From an uncultured Alphaproteobacteria bacterium (GTDB taxonomy: Bacteria; Pseudomonadota; Alphaproteobacteria; Micavibrionales; Micavibrionaceae), in contig CAMLMC010000002.1 in the NCBI GenBank assembly GCA_946481075.1, positions 124,001 through 188,000 of the forward strand: DNA of 64,000 bases. Direction: 5' to 3'. The notes under the pieces are model-generated. The model had not been told where the DNA came from and searched no databases. It was given only the letters and a program-made list of their open reading frames with translations. A program made the position numbers and the translations under genes. Positions 48,238 through 55,637 of this stretch are shown here, one piece after another (the stretch's first letter is position 1; every line of letters starts with the position of its first letter).

Positions 48238-48972
48238 CTTTGGTCTTTGTTCTCTTTGAAATGTAGCTATTGTCTCTAGTAATTCTTCTGTATTTTTATA
48301 TTGGAATTTCTTCTTTGCTTTATCAAAGTTAGGAGGAACTTTTGATTTTTTCCACATTTGCGAAAACTTTTCACGGTAAACATCTGCTGCATTGGCGCTA
48401 TCAATAAGAAAAACAATTGGTTCATCAAGCCAAAGAATAATGGCAAGTTTATTTCCGTAGACATAAAATGGGATAGACTGGAAGTCCTCTTTAGGTGTCC
48501 ACCTGTATTCCGCATAAGAGCTTGCAGCAAAAAAATCATCGCCCTCTTCTATGAGGATCTTATATTTTACGTTATCTTTCAGTTCTGCCATTCTTTGTTG
48601 ATGGATCAGAACATCTTCTTCTCTGCGTTCCGTGACAAATTTTCTTTCATCAACGTTCCCTACGAGAACTTCTCCGCCCTCTTTGTTTAATGTTTCATAA
48701 ATATCAATATAGAAATTGGTAAGGCCGCTTTCTCCACGATAAACCGTAGTGGTTTCCGATTTCTTCTGCACTCCTCTCTCGCCCAGGAATTCGATGCCTG
48801 CTGCAGAAAATGCATCAATTATCTTCTCCATCGTATTCTTGCCCGGCGTTTGTTTGCCAAGTTCAATGTTGGCGATGGTTGGAACGGCAAGGCCTGTGCG
48901 TTCGGCCAGGTCTGTCTGGCTCCAGTTTTTGAGCGCGCGCGCAGCGCGGATTTGATCGGCTGTTATCAGCAT
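48220..48972 (-). CDS. XRE-type transcription regulator with C-terminal effector domain
   Basis: The 250-residue protein has an N-terminal helix-turn-helix (about 1-55: LITADQIRAARALKNWSQTDLAERTGL, IELGKQTP). A C-terminal part of about 180 residues (GGEVLVGNVDERKF, SIPFYVYGNKLAIILWLDEP) recalls the TrmB/PLD-like effector domain of other regulators. The ATG at 48972 is preferred to a GTG 15 bases upstream. Its own promoter (TTGTCA-16-TATATA on the minus strand) shares a palindrome with that of the divergent gene. The AT-rich codon use differs from the GC-rich neighbours, hinting at acquired DNA. Confidence 0.85.
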   Translation of the reverse strand: MLITADQIRAARALKNWSQTDLAERTGLAVPTIANIELGKQTPGKNTMEKIIDAFSAAGIEFLGERGVQKKSETTTVYRGESGLTNFYIDIYETLNKEGGEVLVGNVDERKFVTERREEDVLIHQQRMAELKDNVKYKILIEEGDDFFAASSYAEYRWTPKEDFQSIPFYVYGNKLAIILWLDEPIVFLIDSANAADVYREKFSQMWKKSKVPPNFDKAKKKFQYKNTEELLETIATFQREQRPKKKGRK

Positions 48973-49028
48973 AATTGAATGTCCCACATCACGTTATTTT
49001 TAAAGGTTGATATATAAAACTTATTTTA

Positions 49029-49059
49029 CCCTTGACAAGGGAAATGTTTATTATATAAA
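49029..49059. promoter_or_regulatory. Divergent promoters sharing a palindromic -35
   Basis: The palindrome CCCTTGACAAGGG (49029-49041) contains TTGACA (49032-49037) for the plus strand and TTGTCA (49038-49033) for the minus strand. The plus promoter has TATAAA 16 bases on (49054-49059). The minus promoter has TATATA 16 bases on, toward the XRE regulator gene. A dimer binding the palindrome would block both. Confidence 0.65.
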
Positions 49060-49100
49060 TAATATTGTTTACTTCATAATATAATGAGGATAAAGGCATT

Positions 49101-49451
49101 ATGCCGCAGAAAACCGCCAATAACCTGTTGGAACGCAAGTTCGCTCATGAGGAAGAGCGGCCATTCTGGAAGGATATCGAGGATATTCTGATGTCCGGTG
49201 CTCCCGATGATACGGGCTTTATGAACGGGTCCATGACGGGTGAGAGCTGGCGGGCATACTTGCGGGAGCTGAGGGAAGAGATATTAAGCCGTTTGGAAGT
49301 GTATCGCTCTCATGCCGATAAAGGCGGGTTTTGCGCTTCGACCCTTGGCCCTTACAGGGATGAGCGGCAGAAGATAGAGCGTGTTTATTTGCGCAATTTG
49401 GCATCGTTGTACCGTACTGCGGAAAGGTCTTACAAGACGCTCTCCGGATAA
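49101..49451 (+). CDS. Hypothetical protein divergent from the XRE regulator gene
   Basis: The 116-residue soluble, mostly helical and charged protein (MPQKTANNLLERKFAHEEERPFW) has no recognised domain. It has a clear promoter (TTGACA-16-TATAAA) whose -35 is shared with the divergent regulator, so it is the likely target of that regulator. Confidence 0.7.
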   Translation: MPQKTANNLLERKFAHEEERPFWKDIEDILMSGAPDDTGFMNGSMTGESWRAYLRELREEILSRLEVYRSHADKGGFCASTLGPYRDERQKIERVYLRNLASLYRTAERSYKTLSG

Positions 49452-49507
49452 ACGGCATAGAGGTGCATAGAAAAGTTTCGTTTTTGTAGAGTTCCCACAC
49501 CCAACTT

Positions 49508-49532
49508 GGCTGCCTTCGGGCAGCCTTTTTTT
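49508..49532 (+). terminator. Rho-independent terminator with TTCG loop
   Basis: GGCTGCC and GGCAGCC enclose a TTCG tetraloop and are followed by seven T. Confidence 0.93.
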
Positions 49533-49587
49533 ATCCGATAGCCTGCGATAACTTGCTGAAATATCGTGAATACCCCATAATAAGTCT

Positions 49588-50280
49588 ATGAACGATCCTG
49601 CCCAACCCTCCAATCCCGTCAGGAGGCGTGCCCCTGATGGAGGCCGCCGCAGGCGCGCTGTGCAAGAGATGAGCCCCGAGTCCCGTTTCGTTGGTTATCT
49701 GGTTCTCGGGCTTGGCGTTCTGGCTTTTATAAGCGTCCTGATATTGGCCTTTGCCGGACCCGATGTTTCGGAAGAAGGGCCTGATCCGCAAGTCGCCGGA
49801 CGCTTGCAAACCGACATGGCCAGTCAATCGCGTCGCGAAGAGGCGTTGGATAAAGCGCAACTCGTTCTGCCCCGCCAAAAAGGCGTTGATATGGGTGATC
49901 TGCAGGGATCGTGGATGGCCAATATCGGTCCCTACGTTGCCGTCATGCAAATAGGCAAGGGTGCCTATCAAATCATTCTTGCGAGGGGAGAGCCGGAATT
50001 CCCGCGTCTTTATTCCTCCGGAACCATATCTATGATTGACGATATTGCGGTGATGCAACCGCGCGCTGACTGGAAAGCGCCAGCCGCCCCCGCCGGTTCG
50101 GGAATCAGGTACGAGCGTCTGACCCGCGGGTCTTATCCCATGATCGCCGGTTTTAAAGACGATGCGATGATCTGGCAAAATGTCCCGCAGGGCGTGGAAA
50201 CCCGTACCTATGTTCCGCCGCGCAGCCCCCTGTTGCTTGATCCATCCCGCGATTATATTGTCTGGAAAAGACAGGACTAA
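49588..50280 (+). CDS. Hypothetical single-pass membrane protein
   Basis: The 230-residue protein has an Arg-rich cytoplasmic N terminus (RRRAPDGGRRRR), one membrane helix (about 35-56) and a periplasmic domain with a strand-rich middle (GSWMANIGPYVAVMQIGKGAYQIIL). No family is recognised. mutM starts 6 bases after its stop. Confidence 0.72.
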   Translation: MNDPAQPSNPVRRRAPDGGRRRRAVQEMSPESRFVGYLVLGLGVLAFISVLILAFAGPDVSEEGPDPQVAGRLQTDMASQSRREEALDKAQLVLPRQKGVDMGDLQGSWMANIGPYVAVMQIGKGAYQIILARGEPEFPRLYSSGTISMIDDIAVMQPRADWKAPAAPAGSGIRYERLTRGSYPMIAGFKDDAMIWQNVPQGVETRTYVPPRSPLLLDPSRDYIVWKRQD

Positions 50281-50286
50281 AACACC

Positions 50287-51132
50287 ATGCCTGAATTGCC
50301 CGAAGTCGAGACCGTGAAAAACGGCCTTATCCCGTTTATGGCCGGAAAGGCCATTGCCAAGCTCGAGCTGCGCCGCGAGGGGTTGCGCACACCTTTTACA
50401 CCGAAGATGGCGGATAGGATTAAGGGCGGGGTTATCGAGCGGCTGGAACGGCGCGCCAAATATATTCTGATTCATCTTGAAGGTGGCGACATGGTGGTGA
50501 TGCATCTTGGCATGTCTGGCAGGGTGAGCACCAAAGCGACCTTGAAGGGATATGTTCCTGCGAAACATGATCATGTCCTCTTTCATATGGCGGGCGGCGG
50601 GGGCGTAGTCTTTAGCGATCCGCGCCGTTTTGGCATGTTGTTTTTGATTAAGCAGAGCGAATATGAAACCCATCCTGCCTTCAAGGATCTGGGGCCGGAG
50701 CCGCTCTCCAATGGCTTTTCAGGCCCGGTTCTGTATGAGCGGTTGCGGGCAAAAAATATGCCCGTGAAGATAGCCTTGCTTGATCAGCGTATTGTGGCGG
50801 GGATCGGGAATATTTATGCCAGCGAAGCGCTGCATCAGGCCGGTATCCATCCGCAAATTCCTTCATCCTCCCTAACACCGGGGCATGCCGAAAAACTGGC
50901 TGCGGCGGTGCGTGATGTCCTAATGCGTGCGATAGCGGCGGGGGGCAGCACCTTGAAAGATTATCGCCAGAGTGATGGCAGCCTTGGTTATTTCCAGCAT
51001 GGATTTAAAGTGTACGGAAAAGAGGGGGAGCCTTGCCCTGTCTGCGCGCCAAATGGTAGAAAGAAAGCTGTGATTGAAAAGATAGTTCAGGGCGGCCGGG
51101 CGACATTCTTTTGCCGCCATTGCCAGAAATAG
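50287..51132 (+). CDS. mutM: Formamidopyrimidine-DNA glycosylase
   Basis: This base-excision repair enzyme removes 8-oxoguanine and formamidopyrimidines and cuts at the abasic site. The 281-residue protein begins MPELPEVETV, exposing the catalytic Pro2 and Glu3. It contains MHLGMSGR and the H2TH region (DQRIVAGIGNIYASEALHQAGI), and ends with a zinc finger (CPVC and CRHC). It is probably co-transcribed with the preceding membrane protein and the following secreted protein. Confidence 0.97.
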   Translation: MPELPEVETVKNGLIPFMAGKAIAKLELRREGLRTPFTPKMADRIKGGVIERLERRAKYILIHLEGGDMVVMHLGMSGRVSTKATLKGYVPAKHDHVLFHMAGGGGVVFSDPRRFGMLFLIKQSEYETHPAFKDLGPEPLSNGFSGPVLYERLRAKNMPVKIALLDQRIVAGIGNIYASEALHQAGIHPQIPSSSLTPGHAEKLAAAVRDVLMRAIAAGGSTLKDYRQSDGSLGYFQHGFKVYGKEGEPCPVCAPNGRKKAVIEKIVQGGRATFFCRHCQK

Positions 51133-51141
51133 GAGCGTTTG

Positions 51142-51516
51142 ATGCGCAGAATAAAGTTCGCAATCTTAAGTTTTGTGCTTGCCGCGGGCCTGTTTTCAGG
51201 GGGCGCCGCCCGCGCCGCGGATGCCTATTTCGAGGCGCTCTATGATGTGCCGATTATGACCGGTCTGGAAGAGGTTAAGGAACAGGCGATGCTGTTCGAC
51301 AAGCCGGGAGGGCGGATTGCATCTGTAGTGGCCGTTTCCAAAACGGTGGATGCCAAGGATATACAGGGATTTTACGATTCTTCCCTGCCCCAGCTGGGCT
51401 GGAAAAAAATGGCGGAAAACCAATATGTTAGGGATGAAGACCGGTTGGTGCTTGAATTGGTGCGGCGCCCCCCTGTGACGGTTGTGCATTTTACCCTTTC
51501 ACCCTTGAAACCCTAG
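51142..51516 (+). CDS. Hypothetical secreted protein downstream of mutM
   Basis: The 124-residue precursor has a signal peptide (residues 1-25, ending ARAAD) and a small domain of about 95 residues (DAYFEALYDVPIMTGLEEV, PQLGWKKMAENQYVRDEDRLVLEL). The ATG at 51142 follows AGGAG by 6 bases. The domain resembles small periplasmic proteins seen next to mutM or ubiE in some alphaproteobacteria, but I cannot name it. Confidence 0.72.
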   Translation: MRRIKFAILSFVLAAGLFSGGAARAADAYFEALYDVPIMTGLEEVKEQAMLFDKPGGRIASVVAVSKTVDAKDIQGFYDSSLPQLGWKKMAENQYVRDEDRLVLELVRRPPVTVVHFTLSPLKP

Positions 51517-51539
51517 GCGAAAAAAGCCCGATCTTTCGC

Positions 51540-51569
51540 TTGACAATGACGGTCCCACACGCGTACAAC
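51540..51569 (+). promoter_or_regulatory. rpsT: rpsT promoter
   Basis: TTGACA (51540-51545) and TACAAC (51564-51569) are spaced by 18 bases, 85 bases before the rpsT ATG. A perfect DnaA box begins 9 bases after the -10. Confidence 0.65.
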
Positions 51570-51577
51570 ACGGGGCT

Positions 51578-51586
51578 TGTGGATAA
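51578..51586 (-). promoter_or_regulatory. Perfect DnaA box at the rpsT transcription start
   Basis: TGTGGATAA reads TTATCCACA on the minus strand, the strongest DnaA-binding 9-mer. It is placed where DnaA could affect rpsT transcription or join an origin complex with the box at 52110. Confidence 0.6.
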
Positions 51587-51653
51587 TATTTTGGGTTCAA
51601 ATTCCCGCTTCCGGAGTGCCGGACGAAAGAATTTATTAGGATAGAGAAAAACA

Positions 51654-51920
51654 ATGGCAAATCACGCTTCTGCAAAGAAAAGAATTCGTACCAACGCCCG
51701 TCGTAACGAGATCAATACATCTCGTACCAGCCGCATCCGCACCTTCCTGAAAAAGGTCGAAGTTGCGATTGCCAGCGGTGATGCGAAAGCGGCACAGGAT
51801 GCCTATAAAAACGCACAGCCTGAACTGATGCGCGGTGTTTCCAAAGGCATTCTGCCGAAGAACACGGCCGCCCGTAAAATGTCGCGTCTTGTCGCGCGTA
51901 TCAAAGCGCTCGGCGCTTAA
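51654..51920 (+). CDS. rpsT: 30S ribosomal protein S20
   Basis: This primary-binding ribosomal protein of the small subunit has 88 residues: [23 protein letters not shown], then [17 protein letters not shown]. Its own promoter lies at 51540, and a small TCCGG-AGTG-CCGGA hairpin in the leader (51610-51623) may take part in the autoregulation known for S20. Position next to dnaA is common in alphaproteobacteria. Confidence 0.98.
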   Translation: MANHASAKKRIRTNARRNEINTSRTSRIRTFLKKVEVAIASGDAKAAQDAYKNAQPELMRGVSKGILPKNTAARKMSRLVARIKALGA

Positions 51921-51927
51921 CTTTCCC

Positions 51928-51946
51928 CTGTGCCGTAACGGCACAG
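51928..51946 (+). terminator. Hairpin after rpsT
   Basis: CTGTGCCG and CGGCACAG pair perfectly around TAA, 8 bases after the stop. The T-tract is short and delayed (ACCCCTTT), so termination efficiency is uncertain. Confidence 0.6.
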
Positions 51947-52109
51947 ACCCCTTTCTCAATAAATTGGCACATTACAACTAATATAGTCTGGCGAAATCGA
52001 ATCGCCGGACATAAGTCCGTTATAGGAATGTGTTCATTGTTCAATCATTTCTTTTTTCATTGTTCTCCATTTATTCTGATTGAAACTGAAAAAAAATCGG
52101 TCTAGGGTC

Positions 52110-52118
52110 TGTGGATAA
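52110..52118 (-). promoter_or_regulatory. Perfect DnaA box upstream of dnaA
   Basis: TGTGGATAA, 332 bases before the dnaA ATG and directly after the AT-rich stretch. DnaA autoregulation or origin binding is the likely role. Confidence 0.65.
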
Positions 52119-52347
52119 GCAATCAAAAACACCCACGTAATCAAACGCGGGGACCCGCCAAAGTGATGTAGAACCCAAAAAGGGGCATACACCACACATA
52201 CGGCAGTATCTAGAGGACTTTACACTACCCGGTTGGGAAAAGAGTTGGAGTTAAAGGGGGCATCTAACCCAAGGCATGCGGCTTGTCCGTGCGCTGGAGG
52301 TTTCTTTGCCAAAAACCTTAATTTTCGCCGATGATATAACGAAGAGG

Positions 52348-52369
52348 CCGTGAAAACCTGTTTTCACGG
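52348..52369 (+). promoter_or_regulatory. Perfect hairpin in the dnaA leader
   Basis: CCGTGAAAA and TTTTCACGG enclose CCTG. It is followed by AAGGGGGACC and lies 80 bases before the ATG. There is no T-tract directly after it, so it is more likely a leader structure than a terminator. Confidence 0.5.
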
Positions 52370-52449
52370 AAGGGGGACCTTTGTCTTTTCGCGGTACTTT
52401 CGGCCCTATTGCAACATTTTTGTACATGATAAGTGGAGATCATAAATAA

Positions 52450-53871
52450 ATGTCTGAGTTTTCGGGTCAAACCAATGTTACGCCATTCAAAACGGAATCC
52501 TTTGCGCCGACGCCAGAAGTGCTAACGGCCTGGGCGGCTGTTTACAAAGAACTGCGTGACGAATTCGGCGAAGCGGTGTTCCGTAGCTGGCTAAAGCCGC
52601 TGACACTGCAAGCCTACTACCATGGCACGATCGAAGTGTCCGTTCCGACCCGTTTTATGCGCGACTGGATTCAAACCCATTATTCCAAACGCATTCTTGA
52701 AATGTCGAGCGCCCGTCATGCCGACATCCAGCGTCTGGAGATCGTTGTCGTTCAAACCGCGCAAGCAGCCGAAAATGCCGAAGAAGAGAAAAAGGCATTG
52801 AAGGCCAACGAAAACAAAGCGGCTGCGCCAATGGATGACCCGTTCGAGCTGATGTCACCGCTCGACCCTCGCTTTACGTTTGACTCGTTTGTTGTGGGCA
52901 AGCCGAATGCCCTGGCCCATGCCGCCGCCCGCCGCGTCATTGAAAGCGGCTCCGTACCGTTCAACCCGCTTTTTATCTATGGCGGTGTTGGCCTTGGTAA
53001 GACGCACCTGATGCATGCGATTGCACAGGCGATGAAGGAGCAGCATCCGAACAAGCGCGTGATGTATCTTTCGGCCGAAAAATTCATGTATCAATTCGTC
53101 CGCGCCCTGCGCAGCAACGACACGATGGCGTTCAAGGAATTCTTCCGCTCTGTCGATGTTCTGATGGTCGATGATATCCAGTTTATCTCCGGCAAGGAAT
53201 CCACGCAGGAAGAATTCTTCCACACTTTCAATGCCTTGGTAGACCAGAACAAGCAGATTATTATTTCTGCCGACAAGGCACCATCTGACCTGACAGGCAT
53301 TGACGAACGTTTGCGCTCCCGCCTTGCATGGGGTCTGGTGGCCGATATACAGCCATCCACATACGAACTGCGCCTTGGCATTCTGGAGGCGAAACGCAAG
53401 CAGCTGAACGCCAATGTGCCGCAGCCGGTTCTGGAATTCCTCGCGCTGAAAGTCACCAGCAATATCCGCGAACTCGAAGGCGCCCTGAACCGTATCGTCG
53501 CCCACGCCGATGTGGCCAAGCAGGCGATCACGCTCGAATCCACACAGGAAGTGCTGCAAGATCTGCTCCGCTCCCACGACCGCCGCATCACGATCGACGA
53601 GATCCAGCGCAAAGTGGCCGAACACTACAATATTCGCCTCGCCGATATGCATTCCGCCCGACGTTCCCGCAACGTGGCCCGTCCGCGTCAGGTGGCGATG
53701 TTCCTGGCAAAGCAATTGACAGCACGTTCCCTGCCCGAAATCGGACGCAAATTCGGTGGCCGCGACCATACAACCGTGATGCACGCCGTGCGCAAGGTTG
53801 AAGAACTGGCGGTGGAGGATGCCTCCTTCGCGCAGGACGTAGAAGTCATCAAGCGCGCTCTTACTGGTTGA
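52450..53871 (+). CDS. dnaA: Chromosomal replication initiator protein DnaA
   Basis: This AAA+ initiator binds DnaA boxes and melts the origin. The 473-residue protein has domain I (VFRSWLKPL), a linker, an AAA+ domain with Walker A GGVGLGKTH near 178-186 and Walker B VDDIQFI, and the C-terminal DNA-binding domain with the signature GRDHTTVMHAVRKVE. It is flanked by rpsT upstream and, after a terminator, by two BPL_N genes on the opposite strand before dnaN. Confidence 0.98.
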   Translation: MSEFSGQTNVTPFKTESFAPTPEVLTAWAAVYKELRDEFGEAVFRSWLKPLTLQAYYHGTIEVSVPTRFMRDWIQTHYSKRILEMSSARHADIQRLEIVVVQTAQAAENAEEEKKALKANENKAAAPMDDPFELMSPLDPRFTFDSFVVGKPNALAHAAARRVIESGSVPFNPLFIYGGVGLGKTHLMHAIAQAMKEQHPNKRVMYLSAEKFMYQFVRALRSNDTMAFKEFFRSVDVLMVDDIQFISGKESTQEEFFHTFNALVDQNKQIIISADKAPSDLTGIDERLRSRLAWGLVADIQPSTYELRLGILEAKRKQLNANVPQPVLEFLALKVTSNIRELEGALNRIVAHADVAKQAITLESTQEVLQDLLRSHDRRITIDEIQRKVAEHYNIRLADMHSARRSRNVARPRQVAMFLAKQLTARSLPEIGRKFGGRDHTTVMHAVRKVEELAVEDASFAQDVEVIKRALTG

Positions 53872-53909
53872 TAGCGTTAAAGAAAGTTTCCAGTAATGGA
53901 GTGTGTGAA

Positions 53910-53942
53910 AACCCCTGCAAAGAAATTTGCGGGGGTTTTTTA
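53910..53942 (+). terminator. Strong bidirectional terminator after dnaA
   Basis: AACCCCTGCAAA pairs with TTTGCGGGGGTT (one GT pair) around GAAA, followed by a T run. It also ends the two-gene operon arriving from the other side, whose stop codon lies in the T run. Confidence 0.93.
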
Positions 53943-54761
53943 AAAAGGCAATAGTGAGCGCCAAGGGGAGGGGGCTGCGGCCTTTGACTTTGGTACTATT
54001 CCTGTCTCATCCAGAAAGCGTTCAAAGGCCGTATCGTCCATCTTATGGGCCAGCCTTTCCAGCCGTTCCGCCTCATCCCCGGTCATGAGGCGGGTTTCGG
54101 CCCAGCGATGTATATTTTTTGCATTGATCTCAGGATGGTACGAGTAAATCGTCACATTCCCTTGTCCATATTTCAGGCGATACGAAAGGGGTGTTCCGTC
54201 ATCATAAAGCGTTGAAAGAATACGACCTTCATCATTTCTGATAGGGGCAAGGGGAATGAGCGCCGGGCCGCCCCAGTGAAAGGCGTAGAAACTTCGTTGA
54301 TCTTCAATACTGCGGACACGTATGAGTAATAGGTTTTCTGATCCACCGCTGAAAGGCAGGGGTGTAATTGATTTTGACGGACCTGTTGCCAGTCCATTAA
54401 AAAAGCCAAGCCCGGTATTTGTTATTTTTTTCTCGGTTGTGTTGGGGAAATCGATAACCCTGTATTTAATTTGGGCACTGGCGAAGGCTGCCCCTGCGCA
54501 AATACCAGTATAATCAAAAGCCCCTTCATGTACGAGGTGCTGAATGTCACTGAGAATTTCTTCTCCGAGCGCTGCTTTAAATTCGCGGACAGATTGACCC
54601 GCAAAAATCAGCATGGATGTATTTTTTTTCCAATCGCTGGAAGTGAGCATTTCATTGTGGTCAATGCCCCATGCGTCTTGGCCATGTTTTTGGAGCTCAT
54701 GTACCAGAAGGGGCGAGCCCTTACGCGCCGTTCCTCTTCCTGTGTAAACACGAATGGTCAT
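53940..54761 (-). CDS. BPL_N-type glutamine-amidotransferase-like protein, downstream paralogue
   Basis: The 273-residue protein belongs to the class I glutamine amidotransferase-like fold that includes the N-terminal domain of eukaryotic biotin-protein ligase. It has the opening MTIRVYTGRGT, a nucleophile elbow GICAGAAFAS with Cys88, and a late YHPEI supplying the His-x-Glu of a Cys-His-Glu triad. It overlaps its upstream paralogue by 4 bases (ATGA). No signal peptide, no fused ligase domain. The substrate is unknown. Confidence 0.82.
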   Translation of the reverse strand: MTIRVYTGRGTARKGSPLLVHELQKHGQDAWGIDHNEMLTSSDWKKNTSMLIFAGQSVREFKAALGEEILSDIQHLVHEGAFDYTGICAGAAFASAQIKYRVIDFPNTTEKKITNTGLGFFNGLATGPSKSITPLPFSGGSENLLLIRVRSIEDQRSFYAFHWGGPALIPLAPIRNDEGRILSTLYDDGTPLSYRLKYGQGNVTIYSYHPEINAKNIHRWAETRLMTGDEAERLERLAHKMDDTAFERFLDETGIVPKSKAAAPSPWRSLLPF

Positions 54762-55483
54762 GGTTGATGCTCTGTTCCTAAAATCGATCTTAGAAATGAA
54801 TGATTGTTATTTAAAGAAGAAGCGATTGTTTCAAGGCTTGTTGCATCATCGCCGTCTTCCAGTGGATAATCTTTGACATCGTCTGCCGAGATTTCCAGAT
54901 GCACGCCGGACAAGATAGCGCGGCCCTGGCTGATCTTCTTCTCTATGATAGCGGCAGGAAGGCCTTCTATGGCATATCGCGCATGGACGATGGCCTCTTG
55001 ATGGAGGTTGAATTTGCACCCGCCGTGATAATAGGCGGTAATTTCGTCATCCGCCAAAAGCTTGATCGGTGCGACGGTGCGGAGTTTGTCATCGTAGTAA
55101 GGGGCGAGGTCCGGAAGTGATCCAACCGCCGTGGCATCAATCAGGGCCAGTTCACGTGGTCCGCAGATTTCATCTGCGCGGCCCTTGTGGAATTCGATAT
55201 CACGGCACGCGTAATAGGCCCCGGCGCAGATGCCAAGATATATACCGCCATTTTCAACGAAGGCGCGGATATTTTTGTTTCCCGCCCCGTTCAGCTTCCG
55301 GCAATAAGGGAGGTCAGCGCCACCCGGCATAACGAAGATATCCGCGCCATCGAAGGCCGTGTTGTCCATGACCTGTCCGGCGGCAACAAGGCGCACATCA
55401 TCATCTTTGAAAAAACGCTGCAGGCAGGAAAGCCCGAACTCCCCCACACCCTCATCTTGATATATGACAATAGTTTTCGCCAT
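54758..55483 (-). CDS. BPL_N-type glutamine-amidotransferase-like protein, upstream paralogue
   Basis: The 241-residue protein has IYQDEGVGEFGLSCL at the N terminus, the oxyanion-strand motif MPGGADLPY, the nucleophile elbow LGICAGAYYA with Cys86, and GVHLEIS supplying His and Glu. All triad elements are present, so it is probably an active amidase or transferase. It is paralogous to the next gene and co-transcribed with it. The pair lies between dnaA and dnaN on the opposite strand. Confidence 0.84.
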   Translation of the reverse strand: MAKTIVIYQDEGVGEFGLSCLQRFFKDDDVRLVAAGQVMDNTAFDGADIFVMPGGADLPYCRKLNGAGNKNIRAFVENGGIYLGICAGAYYACRDIEFHKGRADEICGPRELALIDATAVGSLPDLAPYYDDKLRTVAPIKLLADDEITAYYHGGCKFNLHQEAIVHARYAIEGLPAAIIEKKISQGRAILSGVHLEISADDVKDYPLEDGDDATSLETIASSLNNNHSFLRSILGTEHQP

Positions 55484-55549
55484 GGTTCGGGGAGGCTAAT
55501 CCATATCGCAAAGCGGCGCAAGCTTTGCGGGGAAAACACGGGAAATCCC

Positions 55550-55578
55550 TTGTTCCGCTTAGGCCGCCACGCTATAGT
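55550..55578 (+). promoter_or_regulatory. dnaN: dnaN promoter
   Basis: TTGTTC (55550-55555) and TATAGT (55573-55578) are spaced by 17 bases, 60 bases before the dnaN ATG. A GAATC, matching the CcrM methylation motif GANTC, begins about 2 bases later. Confidence 0.6.
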
Positions 55579-55637
55579 CGAATCATTCAAAACCATACTA
55601 CGTAAAGTTAATCGCCAAGAAAGCTGGAAGGCTGCCC

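Larger units (their letters stand above)
51947..52449 (+). other. Intergenic region upstream of dnaA with AT-rich stretch; candidate origin or dnaA leader
   Basis: About 500 bases without a supported gene. They hold a small hairpin CGGAC-ATAA-GTCCG (52006-52019), a strongly AT-rich stretch of about 80 bases (52021-52100) with CATTGTTC repeated directly (52035 and 52058), a perfect DnaA box (52110) and a perfect 9-bp hairpin (52348). This combination fits an origin or a DnaA-autoregulated promoter with a long leader. I cannot place the dnaA promoter firmly; TATAAC near 52335 is a -10 candidate. Confidence 0.4.
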
